Shown here: piece after piece, positions 24,121 to 34,480 of the stretch | Layout: each line of letters opens with the position of its first letter | How positions within the stretch are numbered: position 1 is the stretch's first letter | Assembly: GCA_013407085.1 (NCBI GenBank) | Contig: JACCGJ010003058.1 | Coordinates: 1 to 64,000, forward strand | DNA length: 64,000 nt | From: Atriophallophorus winterbourni | Taxonomy: Eukaryota > Platyhelminthes > Trematoda > Plagiorchiida > Microphallidae | Reading direction: 5' to 3' | Made by a program: the position numbers and the translations under genes | The notes under the pieces: generated by a model | Seen by the model: only the letters and a program-made list of their open reading frames with translations | What the model was told of the DNA's origin: nothing | The model's database searches: none

Positions 24121-25064
24121 CTAATGGACTGTTTTGCGTCGGCATGCAAAGACTTTGGGCTGACAACCAGCATGAGCAAGACCAAAGTCCTTGGTCAAGG
24201 GACTGTACCGCCTCCCATCATCATTGTTGGAAATTGTCAGCTTGAACCAGTACATCATTTCACAAATCTTGGTTCAACCAATGCGGATAACCTCTCGCTA
24301 CACACGGAGATTGATAAGCCGATTGACAGAGCCGCTATCATTCTGTCCCGATTGAACTCTCGTGTTTGGGGTATCCACAAGCTGACTGTAAAGACAAAGA
24401 TGATGGTATACAGCGCGTGCGTACTAATTGCTTTAATGTATGGCAGTGAAACCTGGAACACCCACGCACGACACGAACGGAAGCTGAATGCTTTCCATCT
24501 ACGAAGTATCCATCGTATATTGAACATATCGTGGATGGATAAATTGACTAATGCTGAAGTGCTTTCAAAAGCTGGTCAACAGAACATTTTCACCCTGTTG
24601 CGACAGCGCCGCATGCGGTGGCTTGGTCATGTCTACAGAATGAAAAATGGTCGTATTCCGAAAGATCTACTCTATGGTGACTTGCAATTAGGAAGTCGAT
24701 CATTGGGCAGACAGTACATGCGGTACAAAGACGTTTGCAAAAGAGATATGAAAGCTCTTGACATTGACCCAGCCAGTTAGGAAGAACATGCTCTTGACCA
24801 CTCACATTGGAGGCATTGTGTGAAGAGTCGTCTGCAAGCTGGGGAGGAGCAGATACAGCTCTTGGCTTTTGAACGCAGATCACGCCGCAGGCGTGCAACT
24901 GATGCAATACAACCGAGTTCTGACTATCGTTGCCAGCGCTGCGGGAGAGATTGTTCCTCCCGAATCGGACTGCTTAGTCATTCCAAAATCTGTAGAACAT
25001 GAGCATTCATGCGATTATGATGTACATCCATGGTGGACATCGACCGAAGAAGGCCAACAACAAC
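24121..25064 (+). mobile_element. RTE-like LINE, 5'-truncated; RT C-terminus with zinc finger
   Basis: The frame from 24124 to 25002 codes the C-terminal part of an endonuclease-reverse transcriptase. It begins MDCFASACKDFGLTTSMSKT, then shows YGSETWNTHARHERKLNAF, RRMRWLGHVYRMKNGRIP, LLYGDL and RYKDVCKRDMKALDIDP. An in-frame TAG at 24778 replaces an expected Trp codon. The frame then continues unchanged to a C2H2-type finger (CQRCGRDC...H..IC). The 3' end reads GTCGAC-like sequence and GGCCAACAACAAC, a CAA-repeat tail typical of RTE-type LINEs. At least five other pieces of this family lie in the window, all sharing this 3' end. Confidence 0.82.
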
Positions 25065-25094
25065 AGTCTTTTTTGCGACTAACGGTTGCTTTTG

Positions 25095-25195
25095 CAGTGT
25101 TGAGTACCGTATTTTTCGGACTATAAGGCGCACATAAAAACAATAATTTTTACGAAAAATCGGCAGTGAGCCTTACATTCCGGTGCGCCTTATGT
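25095..25195 (+). mobile_element. Terminal part of a non-autonomous DNA transposon
   Basis: CAGTG at 25095 is followed by GTATTTTTCGGACTATAAGGCGCAC and, 45 nt later, by GGTGCGCCTTATGTATGAA. The ACTATAAGGCGCAC / GTGCGCCTTAT pair is self-complementary. From memory, the same arrangement occurs in repeats of many fish and invertebrate genomes. The second end of the element was not found, so its superfamily is left open. Confidence 0.5.
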
Positions 25196-27048
25196 ATGAA
25201 TAGTGAATGTCCACACTCTGAACACTTACCGGGCACAATGCGTTCAATTTAGGTCAGCCAGTCGAATTTCCGGTTTGAACTCCCCATGGTATATAGCTTC
25301 TGATGTTCAACCGTTTCATTCTGTTGAAATAAGCCGACCACCAATTTGGTGGCGCCGTCGCGTTAGATTAATCGTTCATTCTATGCCAGTCTGAGACAAA
25401 AACATGAACATATCTACACGCGATATTCACAAAATTCGACGAAATCTCAATTGGTGAACGATATTCAGTAAACCGATGGGGCCTGCTTTGGTAGCACAGG
25501 TTATAAAAACTTCAAATCATGATTCGCGTTCATTATCACGAAAATAAACAAAGAGCACATCTTTTGTGCAACATATTAGAATTTTAAACATTTGTATGAT
25601 GTCAATAAAACGAAATTCTTTGCCTATTACAAATAAAATTAGCAGAAGAAATGTATATATGAATACATACTTTTAGCTGTATTGTCTGCTGTGAATTTCA
25701 TTCTGCCAGATAAATCAGGATCAAAGACTAATATGCTTCAGCGGCTGATTTTTATGCCTGTGTCGTGTTTATGACGAGTCGTGTCGACCTAGGAAATCAT
25801 GGTTCAAGGAGAGGGGTGTATTTGTGATGGAAAACGTTGTTGATGGAGTAAATGAAGAAAAAGGTTCTTTCATGGTTGTTTCTGAAATGCATCACAGGAA
25901 AGAGCACTTTCGCGTAAACTGATTCTTATACAACATTTTAGCAACACATAATCTTGTATAAGATGTTATGCAAATATTGCATTGGACAGAAAAATAGTGA
26001 GGAAAATACAAATGAAAGAAAGGTGACAAACAATTTTGACCAAATGCCAAATTATCTCGGCACAATGTGGGGAGAGAAATTTCAAAACAATCTACAGTAA
26101 GATAATGAGTCTCGGTAAACCCGTCGGAAAGTGTGACATTTAAGTACTTGGCACGTTTCTATCTAGCAAATTTTGTACACTTAAGCCTAATTCGCGGCGG
26201 AATACTCTCTGAAATCATTTCGTGTATCGACACACAGATTTTTCGAATGCAAATTTCACCCAATGTCCTGGATTTAATCCAAGACATCCCCAGGTGGACT
26301 GCATTTTTCCAGTTCCGAACAGCAGTGTCTGTGTGAAGCATATGGTGTATTTTAGATGTAAAGCTGATGGTCCCTGTGTAAACGTAGCTAAGAATCAAGC
26401 CACAATGACAGTGAAAATCACTTGAAATTCTGAAATAGATAAGCCATTTATGACTATGTTTATGAAACAGGCGTTCAGTGTTACCATCGAAATCTATGAT
26501 GGACTCTGAGCATATTACAGATCACGACCAATAGTCACTTAACTTACATTCATAAATAGTGGAATTTTGGAAATTCTCTTGAGAAACGTTTGATCGATTC
26601 ACTACGCTAGAAACAATAGATGTCGGTGTCTGATTTTGTTACTGCAAGCCAGATTGGGACTTTGAATTCATTCGCTCTTACTAAATGATAGAATCTATAG
26701 GGCGTGTCCCTTCGCCCACGCAGTTTCGACACGTATTTTTAGAAATTTGTTATGATTACACAAGCGATCCTGTGTGTGATTGTGATATTATGAGTCATAT
26801 TTTGATATTGGATATTTAGAGATATACAATGTGTTTCACTTGACGTGTAACCACTTGTTACTCAATATAATGTAATACAACTCCAATGGACTACAATAAA
26901 CTATCATAAATTTAACAACATCAAATGAACGTCCGGTTTTGCAGAATTACCTTGGTAATGAACGTGTAAGAATAAATCCACGTTGAAACATCACCACATG
27001 GATATCTGTTCGCGTATTGAATCAATAAAAACAAAAATTTTCATTATT
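25196..27048. other. Intergenic; one possible exon
   Basis: Apart from the Cys-rich open frame at 26238-26425, I see no recognisable gene or repeat here. Confidence 0.4.
26238..26425 (+). CDS. Possible terminal exon of a Cys-rich secreted protein
   Basis: Following CGACACACAG the frame reads FSNANFTQCPGF, then VDCIFPVPNSSVCVKHMVY and FRCKADGPCVN, ending MTVKIT and a TGA at 26423. Five cysteines in about 40 residues and two N-glycosylation sequons (NFT, NSS) suggest an extracellular domain. I do not recognise the family, and no partner exon was found upstream. Confidence 0.3.
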
Positions 27049-27154
27049 TCAAACTTCGTGATGAGCGTTTTCATCATCATCGTCATGGTGACCGTCATAT
27101 CCGTAGAAAAATTCAGAGTGGTTGTCTGTCATGAAAACATGAAACGTTAAAATT
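27049..27154 (-). CDS. Possible terminal exon, His/Asp-rich tail
   Basis: On the minus strand a strong 3' splice site (CCACCATTCTTTTCTCTGCAG) is followed by one base and 34 codons, ILTFHVFMTDNHSEFFYGY, then DGHHDDDDENAHHEV and TGA. The acidic/histidine tail could bind metal ions. No upstream exon or family was recognised. Confidence 0.35.
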
Positions 27155-27821
27155 CTGCAGAGAAAAGAATGGTGGTTCTAAATGTTTTCTGAACTTGTAT
27201 GCTTGATATGTCAATTATTTACCTACTGTATTGCTGCATGTCTCAAAATTTTACATCATAAAAGATGGAGTTGTAGAGTCGGATGTATTTGAGAACGAAT
27301 TTTTATGTGCAATCAAGCTGTTTTGTTAGACGAAAGATTCAGCTGATGAGATTAACTTTCACGATGATTAATCGCTTCTGAGTTGCACAAAGGCAGTAGT
27401 GAATTGAACATTAAATAACCGCCTATTTTGAGTTTCTGAATTTCTTAAGCAAATAAATCCATTAACATTAAATATTTAGTCATACATTAAATAAGCCTGG
27501 AATTGAGGCATTCTCATCATAAGTTGGAGACATTCTAAAGCTTGTTATTGATCAAGTCTCAACGTTCTCAATTCGAATAAATGATTTATCTATAGTACGA
27601 GGTTTGAAGGATGGTGATCGGGTTTATCCTCACATGAGGGTAGTTTATTTGATTCTGCGTACTTTTGTGTAACGCGATGACCCATTCACACACGTGAGTT
27701 TGAGGTAAAACGGGCTGTTTAAAAATAGCTGTCACATGACCGCACGCACTCGTCGCGTTTCAAAACATGGTGAATCACAATCATGAAAAAAGAAAGTTTG
27801 TAATGAATCAGTGAGAGCAGT

Positions 27822-27868
27822 TTATTGGTAACGTTTCACTTCTGAATCAGAAGCTTCGTCCTACCAAG
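27822..27868 (-). ncRNA. PLE hammerhead motif (degenerate)
   Basis: Minus strand: UUGGU, AGGACGA where CUGAUGA is expected, stem-loop AGCUUCUG-AUU-CAGAAG, then GAAACGUU and ACCAA. UUGGU pairs with ACCAA (stem I). The core carries changes at the first two conserved positions. Confidence 0.6.
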
Positions 27869-28109
27869 GGTGTCAGTACGAACGGAGATCAAGCTTAAAT
27901 TTCATTCACCTGACCAATCCTATGCTGGTTAAAACTGCACCGCCCAAGATGGGATCTGCAATCGTTAGGGATAGACAGGCGCGTTCAATATCAAATGATA
28001 CCAACACCCCTACGTGCCGTATAATCCCTTATTTGTTTTAGTCTTGGCTGGTGTGAATGACATCTGCTGACGGCTTAGCTCCATCGAGTACTCCGTGCGC
28101 ACACTAGGG

Positions 28110-28550
28110 GTCACGCACGTTAATGTTTATCCGCTGCAGTACCGGACGCCAGATTGTGGAAATATCAGCCCCATCCACCTTTTTAACTGCATTCTTACCT
28201 GCCTTTGTTATCTCCGGTAAAGTCGTTCCATGTATGGTTTTATTCCCCGCCTTATCACTTTTACGTTATCAAGATCAACGCTGTGACCTGTGTTCAGCTC
28301 GTGTTTAGCTGGTGCTGAATCTCTTATCAGTGATTGATATTCACTAGAATTGCGTGGCTGTGTACCGATTCGATTTTTGTGTTCACTTATCCTAGTACAG
28401 AGTTCTCCGGATGTTTGCCCAATATATACTCCCGAGCAACCCTTGCAGTTGATTTTATATACGCAATTCGTCGCGCAACCCGGAAGTGTTTTATCCTCAT
28501 GATGCGTTAATAAGGATCCGAGCGTTCTACCCCGTTAATTCGTTACTCGT
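28110..28550 (-). pseudogene. PLE GIY-YIG endonuclease domain
   Basis: Minus-strand translation shows GCATNCVYKINCKGCSGVYI, then GQTSGELCTRISEHKNRIG, SEYQSLIRDSAPAKHELNTG and HSVDLDNVKVIRRG. The GVYIGQT block is the GIY-YIG core, and the cysteines ahead of it are the zinc-binding linker of Penelope elements. A frameshift follows near 28240, after which the tail KKVDGADIST can be read. Confidence 0.85.
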
Positions 28551-28559
28551 ATACCTGCG

Positions 28560-29484
28560 TTATTCAAGATTCCACTTATCCCCTCTGACGCGTCCTCAAC
28601 GTAGGGTATAGAAACTGTTGCAAGCCAAACTTTTTCCGTTTTGAGTGCTGGGTATTTTACCGTTTCAGTTGGCGTTTAATTAGGCTATTAGTGTAACGAT
28701 GATCAGCAAGCCGACGACTAACTTCGTGATGAGCTCGTTTTTCATCAGTGGCATCGCTGCACAAGCGTTCAACTTTGTACAACAGCGATTTCGCAACTGA
28801 ATTAAATACTTATTGGGGGTGCGCTGGTGAGTACTGCAAGACCGAATCTGTATCGATTGGCTTCCGATAGACCGTAGTGCTTATTTTATCATTCTGCTTT
28901 CGCGCTAAACAGTCCAAGAATGTAACTGTCACTTCTGTGGACTCAATCTCTTTTGTAACTTGAATTTTGGGATTCAAGTTGGTAACCTAACTATGGAATA
29001 CTTCCAATCTATTGCGTTTTATTATGACGAATGTATCATCGACATAACGCCACTATATCTTTGGTCGAAAAGCTTCATTTTTAAAGCTAACTCTTCAAAT
29101 GCTACATGTACATATACGCTAACGCTTGGAAAAAAGGTGAACCCATTGCTGAGTCTTCCTTTTGCTTGTATAACTGTCCATATAAACAATAAGTGGTTCA
29201 TATTTACATAAATCGCTATATGGCCGACGATCTTTCAATGTCGCATCTGAATTAAGTGCTTCTTTTGTTAATTCTTAAGCGCTCGTGGTGTACACATTCG
29301 TGAACAAAGCGCCTACATCGAAGCTAACCATCATCTCATCTTCGTCGAGCGTTATTGTACTCAAGCGACGAACGAAATCCAAAGAGTTCTCAATGAAAGT
29401 ATCCCTGTTCCCGACTAGCGTTTTCAACAAATGAGCAATATACTTCGCTAATTCGTGTGTTGGGGATTCAATGCCATCCACGAT
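28560..29484 (-). pseudogene. PLE reverse transcriptase, C-terminal two thirds
   Basis: From 29484 downward: SPTHELAKYIAHLLKTLVG, MMVSFDVGALFTNV, RYVDDTFVII (about 29050-29022, the catalytic YxDD box), FLDCLARKQNDKISTTVYRK (near 28910), then LADHRYTNSLI. The order and wording are those of Penelope reverse transcriptases, not LINE ones. Several stops are present. Confidence 0.85.
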
Positions 29485-29494
29485 AGGTTACAGA

Positions 29495-30150
29495 GGGAAT
29501 CACGAATTTTCAGTTAATACGCAAGATCTCGTCTGGACCACAGCAGAAAAAGATCTTGGTATCTGTGTTTCGTTTAACCTTAAGCCTGGACAGCATTGTC
29601 GGATGAGGTACAATGAAGCTTGATGTATCTTGACTATTCTGAACAGAATATTCCGGATTTTTACGCCCGAAACCCGGGTAAATAACACGTATATACGTCC
29701 TGTTATGGAATATTCCATATTCCATCCAAGCCTGGGCACCATGGCTGAGGAAGGATATCGAACTACTCGACAGGATTTATCATCGCGCTACAAAGTTGGT
29801 CTCCCGGTACAGAAATTTGCCTTCCACAGAGCGAATGTTAAAACTGAACCTACACGATTTTACCCAACGGAGGATACGTAGTGACCTTATGTTGACCTTC
29901 AAAATTCAGCATTCTCTAAACCATCCTCTTGAACACTTGCTAAATCCCAATGACCTTACTCGAACACGAACACATTCAAAGGCTTTAATCATTCCGCATT
30001 CTCGATTGGTTATACTTCGTAATTTTTTCTAGGTAAGAATTTGTTTCACTTGGAACTATTTGCCTGAAGAAATCACATCTGTTGAGGTTTTCGCTTCCAA
30101 ACTCGATAAGTTTATGACGAACCATGAAGTATGCGAGTGTCCCTATTAAT
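29495..30150 (+). mobile_element. CR1-like LINE fragment (RT C-terminal domain)
   Basis: Across frameshifts the plus strand reads WTTAEKDLGICVSFNLKP, NNTYIRPVMEYS, then SRYRNLPSTERMLKLNL, RRIRSDLMLTFKI and FTWNYLPEEITSVE. This is the domain after the reverse transcriptase in CR1/Jockey elements. It sits inside the boundaries of the Penelope-like element. Confidence 0.75.
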
Positions 30151-30399
30151 TTTTGAGATATTTTCGATATTTTTTATATGTTTCATATACCTTGTCATCC
30201 TATGGTTATTGTTATGCTTAATGCTTTATCTAGCATAAAACCTTTTGAGTTCTGAGGTCGTTAGTCGTATTAGGATACACAAGCTGTTTCTAGTTGTTTG
30301 CTCTCATTCATTGAGAACAATTACGCCGTATTCAGTCAAATAAGCGAGTGTTTGCACTTGCACATAGGTGTGTATGGTTTACAGAATGAAATATTCTTT

Positions 30400-30590
30400 T
30401 GCAAAGGAATTTGTGTGTAATCGGTTAGAGTAGTTTTTGGGTAACGTTTCAAATCAGTGGTGGTGGGTTGACTACTACTTAATCATATTCCCTGTCCTGA
30501 CTATCACCCTTGGTCTGACCAAGCTTCTGTGTCAGAAGTGAAACGTTACCCAAAAACGACTCTAACCGATTGCACACAAATTCCTTTGCA
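30400..30590. repeat. Foldback: 52-bp inverted arms with 2 mismatches
   Basis: 30400-30451 and 30539-30590 are reverse complements at 50 of 52 positions, separated by 87 bp. Each arm includes the GGTAACGTTTCA end of the Penelope hammerhead repeat. The right side has a nearly complete hammerhead; the left arm has lost stem II. Confidence 0.88.
30509..30555 (+). ncRNA. PLE hammerhead motif, right arm
   Basis: UUGGU, CUGACCA (one or two core changes from CUGANGA), AGCUUCUG-UGU-CAGAAGU, GAAACGUU, ACCCAAA. Stems I and II still form. The G8 change probably inactivates it. Confidence 0.6.
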
Positions 30591-30984
30591 TTATGAATAT
30601 ACGATCGGTCCCAAAGATATTCCAATCGATTGCTGAAACATTCTTTTATTTAATCCGAAGTTCTATCTTTGAAGTATTATTTAACAAATTAAAGCATATC
30701 AATAGGAAGTATGTGAAACAGCAGATGAGCCGAATCCTAGTGTACGCTCAATTGCTCCGTAAGTTTTATGAATGCAAAATTAGAATGCACGCTGACATAG
30801 CGTGACGAAAAAAGAGAAAATGTTCGGATGTTCAAGATAATAAACTAACGAACGCTGTATAATCATTACCAGTAGTAAGTGGGAAACCAATAAACCTCAA
30901 CGCTTATGAGATGTGAATAAAGAATCTGAAAATAATAAATACATTTAGAAAAGTCCGAACGCCAAATTAGAATAATGATGTAAA

Positions 30985-31460
30985 AATTAATTTAAAATTA
31001 ACTTTCCTTACCAGTGGTATGAAAAAACAATCAAATTACTTGGAAATGCAATGTAGAAGTATGTGCAATTATAAGGTTACCAAAGGTCGTGGGTTGTGTG
31101 ACGGAAAAGCAAGCAAATGAATATTTTGTTTCATGGTTATGGGTTTAACCCCATTAAACATGTGTTTGGACACATGTAATTGAACAGATTGGTCGTACCA
31201 GCCTTATCTGACAGTGGCATACAAGCGCTACGTGTTTACCATCCCCCCACTGTTTTAAGCGCATGCGGATCCTGATCTTACTGTCACTACCGGATGCGTG
31301 CAAAGAGCACGAAACTGGACGTCGGTTGTGTGTGATGGAAATGCATGCAAATGAATATTTTGATGTAGAAATTACTTTAAAATTAACCTTCCTTACCAGT
31401 GATATCAAAAAACAATCAAAATTACTTGGAAATGCACAGGAGAAGTATGAGCAATTTTAA
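30985..31460 (+). repeat. Direct duplication of a 90-bp segment
   Basis: AAATTAACTTTCCTTACCAG, AAAAAACAATCAAATTACTTGG and AGAAGTATGTGCAATT in the first copy return with few changes at 31378-31456, about 385 bp downstream. Each copy lies next to a TGTGTGAYGGAAATGCAWGCAA-like piece of the hammerhead-bearing repeat. Confidence 0.7.
31275..31330 (+). repeat. Hammerhead-ribozyme-like repeat
   Basis: CGGAUGC (CUGAUGA expected), stem II GUGC-AAAGA-GCAC, then GAAACUGG. Stem II is fully paired and GAAAC is intact, but the first core strand has two changes. Confidence 0.5.
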
Positions 31461-32692
31461 GGAAACAAAAGTAGCTTTGGGGTCACCGTCGGACCCACTG
31501 CCTTGAAAATATACTCAAGGCTCAATCTAGGGAAGCTTTTCAACAATCAAAAAGTTTTGATTCTCAATAAGTCGAATCAATATTAACTAAATACTTCATC
31601 ACTACATATCAAGGCCACCATGCAATTTGAATCTACTAAGTCATGATTTAAACTACCGCGTCAACCATTTTGCGCAGTCAGCTTTCTTCTGACAATATCG
31701 TTTTAATTTTCGCATGGTTCCAAGCTTAGTAGATTGACTGTAAGCTGTCGACTCACAACATCATTCTGCACCAGTGAAACCGCTCGAGTAGAGGTGGTGG
31801 AGTATATTTGTGCTGTCACGAGCGCCATTTATCTTACCACTGTTTCTGACACCAGCTTCAGCTTAGAGGATACCATGTGGTACAGCTTACGTTTGAATTC
31901 GAGAGACTTGCATCGTCATTGTGATTTACTGCTCACTAATTTTACCTGTTGCTCATGACATAGTATAGTATTGTATACTCATCCAGCAATGATTTAACTT
32001 ACAATTGTGTTTTATTTTGAGCTTGATTTATTCGACAAGTGTTTCTAAAATACTGCTCGCTTTCACCTAAGCAATTCTCAGAGTTTTCACGTTTTGATGT
32101 AAATTGTTCCATCTGGACAAGAGATATCTCAATAAAATGAGATGGCATTACTAGATTTGTTAAACGTCGCTAACTATGAGAACGATAAATATTGTTAAAC
32201 ATGCTCAATCGAAGTTTATCGGCCTAACTCAGATCGCAATCATCCTGTAGCATTGTTCCTATGAATGTTCGGCAAAACTGAAACTAATTTATGTTGCAGA
32301 GAGCTCATTTTTCTAATTCACTCGTTAAAACTTGCCCTGCCGCAAAGTCTCACTGAGTTCACAATGTTTTGTGATCAGTAGTTTCGCTGGCAAAAACTAT
32401 CTCTTTAATAAAACCACATTGTAATGTAACAAAGAACCACCGAAAACGTTTGCTTACTTGAAAAGTAAAGTAAAAAACGTCGCAACTTCATGAATACATT
32501 CAGGCACTAGTGTTATACATGCTAAAAATAGATATTAATGATGTTCTCAATGGAATAATTATCACACTTATTCAAATGATAGAGGTAATTTCGTGTTGGG
32601 TTCACCTCCATATTTGTCCGAATCTGGGATACAAACTTTTGTGTAAACTGCTCTCAACTCTCTGGTCACATAGAATAAATTAGGCTATTACG

Positions 32693-33064
32693 ATGATAAA
32701 CTCTATTGTATATACATATATCACGCTGATATATTGCGATATTTTTTCTAATCATGTTGGCGAACGCCCGACACGAACAAATATAGTGAAGGTAAACGAA
32801 ATTATGTTGTTGCAGAACCTGATATTTCTGTCACCACCTGATGACAATCAGGATCAATTTGTCTTGTATGAGGGCAGGGTGTATGTGTGTAAAGCCATAA
32901 ATAATGGAGGTAGTTCAAGAAAAATAATCATTGAAACCTTTTTAGGACATTTTAAATATAAATTTTGGAATAGTAGAGTGCCAATCGTCATTTATGGAAG
33001 TGGTGGAGATTTTCACCTTGATCTCTCTAAAAGGAAACCTAATTTTCCAATGCATTTATTCTGA
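32693..33064 (+). CDS. Unrecognised open frame, 123 residues, possible secreted protein
   Basis: This starts MINSIVYTYITLIYCDIF, a hydrophobic leader, and continues FLSPPDDNQDQFVLYEGRVY, VCKAINNGGSSRKIIIETFL, VPIVIYGSGGDFHLDL and ends PNFPMHLF. The codon pattern and balanced composition look more coding-like than neighbouring frames. A 3' splice-site-like TGTTGTTGCAG at 32814 could instead start an exon there. I do not recognise a family. Confidence 0.35.
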   Translation: MINSIVYTYITLIYCDIFSNHVGERPTRTNIVKVNEIMLLQNLIFLSPPDDNQDQFVLYEGRVYVCKAINNGGSSRKIIIETFLGHFKYKFWNSRVPIVIYGSGGDFHLDLSKRKPNFPMHLF

Positions 33065-33539
33065 GGTTGCTGACTAATTGCTGACTAATTGTATTAATAA
33101 AAATTAAATACAAATATATCGAGGTACTCACACTTGGGGCACGTATACACCACAACAGTTGGTTTGTTTTTGTATATCTTTATGTGAGCACAGTAAGATT
33201 AGCTTCAGCATGACTTAAAACAGTATAACCAAAGTAAATATTATATAACTTTGAAAGTGCAATTCAATGTGTTTATTACAATGAACCATGCTGTAGAAGT
33301 ACAAACTGCACGACGACCATAAATGTATAATTTGAAGATTTGCCCACATTCCTCACATCCAGATATATTTTAAATCTATTCAAGATATATTCATGGCTAT
33401 ATCTTTTAATCCATTTTCAATCTCGTATGTTAGATTTCTGTTTAGATGACCCGTGTACATGCCTGTTTTAGCTGTTTCACATATAGCTGTGTTCACTTCA
33501 TATAAGTGCCTATGTACCAATTAAGGATGATCTATACTC

Positions 33540-33899
33540 ATGTCCAAACACGATTGCTGCATAAAGTTATTTTCATCAATGCTCAATGAATGTGATGGGA
33601 CAATAAGACTCGAAGAGCATAAGCTCGGTCTATCAACACATATCAACACATACCAATGTACAAATAATACACCTGAAAATATTCAACGAGCGGCTCACAC
33701 TATTATGAATAAATCTAATTTCTAGTGTTACATTACACCTCAACGACAAAATGAAATCAATTTTAACGAACTATCAAAGTGGCGTATCCATTTGGCCGGA
33801 TTAGATTGGTGTGTTGGTGCACTTCAATCGGATTATTTGCTTGTTCGACATCATTGTCCTATGAAGAAGTTTTCTAATTTTTCCGTCTATATTATCTAA
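33540..33899 (+). pseudogene. Open frame of 119 codons with one in-frame TAG
   Basis: Frame 33540-33722 ends ENIQRAAHTIMNKSNF and TAG. The same frame continues at once CYITPQRQNEINFNELSKWR, then IHLAGLDWCVGALQSDYLL and VRHHCPMKKFSNF to TAA at 33897. The continuous frame on both sides of a single stop suggests a decayed gene or retrocopy. I do not recognise the protein. Confidence 0.3.
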
Positions 33900-34427
33900 T
33901 TGTCTGTTCCATTCGATTGCTTGTGGGTACGAAAGCAAGTCTTTAAAGAATGCGCCGAACAGTCCTGCTCTTCCGTCAGCATGGAGCCGTATTTTGTGCT
34001 AGTCGAGCTGTCGATTCACATTTTCACGTTGCAAGCATCATTGTGATTAATGATTTTTGCTTTCCATAGGACCAAAAGCATTCATGAAGCTTTGTTCCTT
34101 GTCATATTCCGTTTTGACTGACATTTTGCATGAAGCAAAACAAAACATACTATAAATTACAAAACATACCAATCAGCATGAACGAAGACCCGTTTCGTGC
34201 AGTTTACACTCATCACTATTGGTCAATACGAATGGGATCAGCAGGTCTTGAATCAACGGTGAAATTGTAAAAAAAAGGTTATTCGTAGCCGCTGTTGGGT
34301 CACTGCCAACCTATTTGTTCTCATATGACCGATCACCTGGCCTTGAACATAAAATCCAAGGTTGCATGAAATTCCGTTCCACACACCATTTGTTGATAAT
34401 TACTTTGCAGTTTCACGGCGCGCAGCT

Positions 34428-34480
34428 TCTGATGAGTTAAGGCTGTACAGAGTCCGTAGTCGGGGTGTATCTTTGATCGA
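34428..34480 (+). repeat. Degenerate hammerhead-like repeat
   Basis: An exact CUGAUGA (34431) is followed by a decayed stem II and, further on, by the family's GATCGAAATGCATGG end. GAAA is not kept at the expected place. Confidence 0.3.

Larger units (their letters stand above)
27800..30590 (-). mobile_element. Penelope-like retroelement (PLE), interrupted
   Basis: On the minus strand from about 29484 to 28110 this encodes the second half of a Penelope-type reverse transcriptase and then a GIY-YIG endonuclease. Terminal-repeat-like sequences with a hammerhead motif lie at 27800-27895 and, inverted, at 30509-30590. A plus-strand CR1-like LINE fragment (29495-30150) sits where the N-terminal part of the reverse transcriptase should be. 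Stops and frameshifts are frequent. PLE terminal repeats are known to occur in inverted orientation and to contain hammerhead ribozymes. Confidence 0.8.
30591..32692. other. Intergenic with repeated segments
   Basis: Contains a duplicated segment (30985-31075 and 31368-31460) and a hammerhead-like repeat (31275-31330). No gene was recognised. Confidence 0.45.

Noticed and set aside
25203..25394. 63-codon frame next to the DNA transposon end
   Set aside because: No transposase motif; probably non-coding interior of the element or flank.
32815..32870. CACCACCTGATGACAATCAGG as another hammerhead
   Set aside because: CUGAUGA is exact, but there is no stem II with an AAACA loop and no GAAA at the right distance. 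It also lies inside an open frame.
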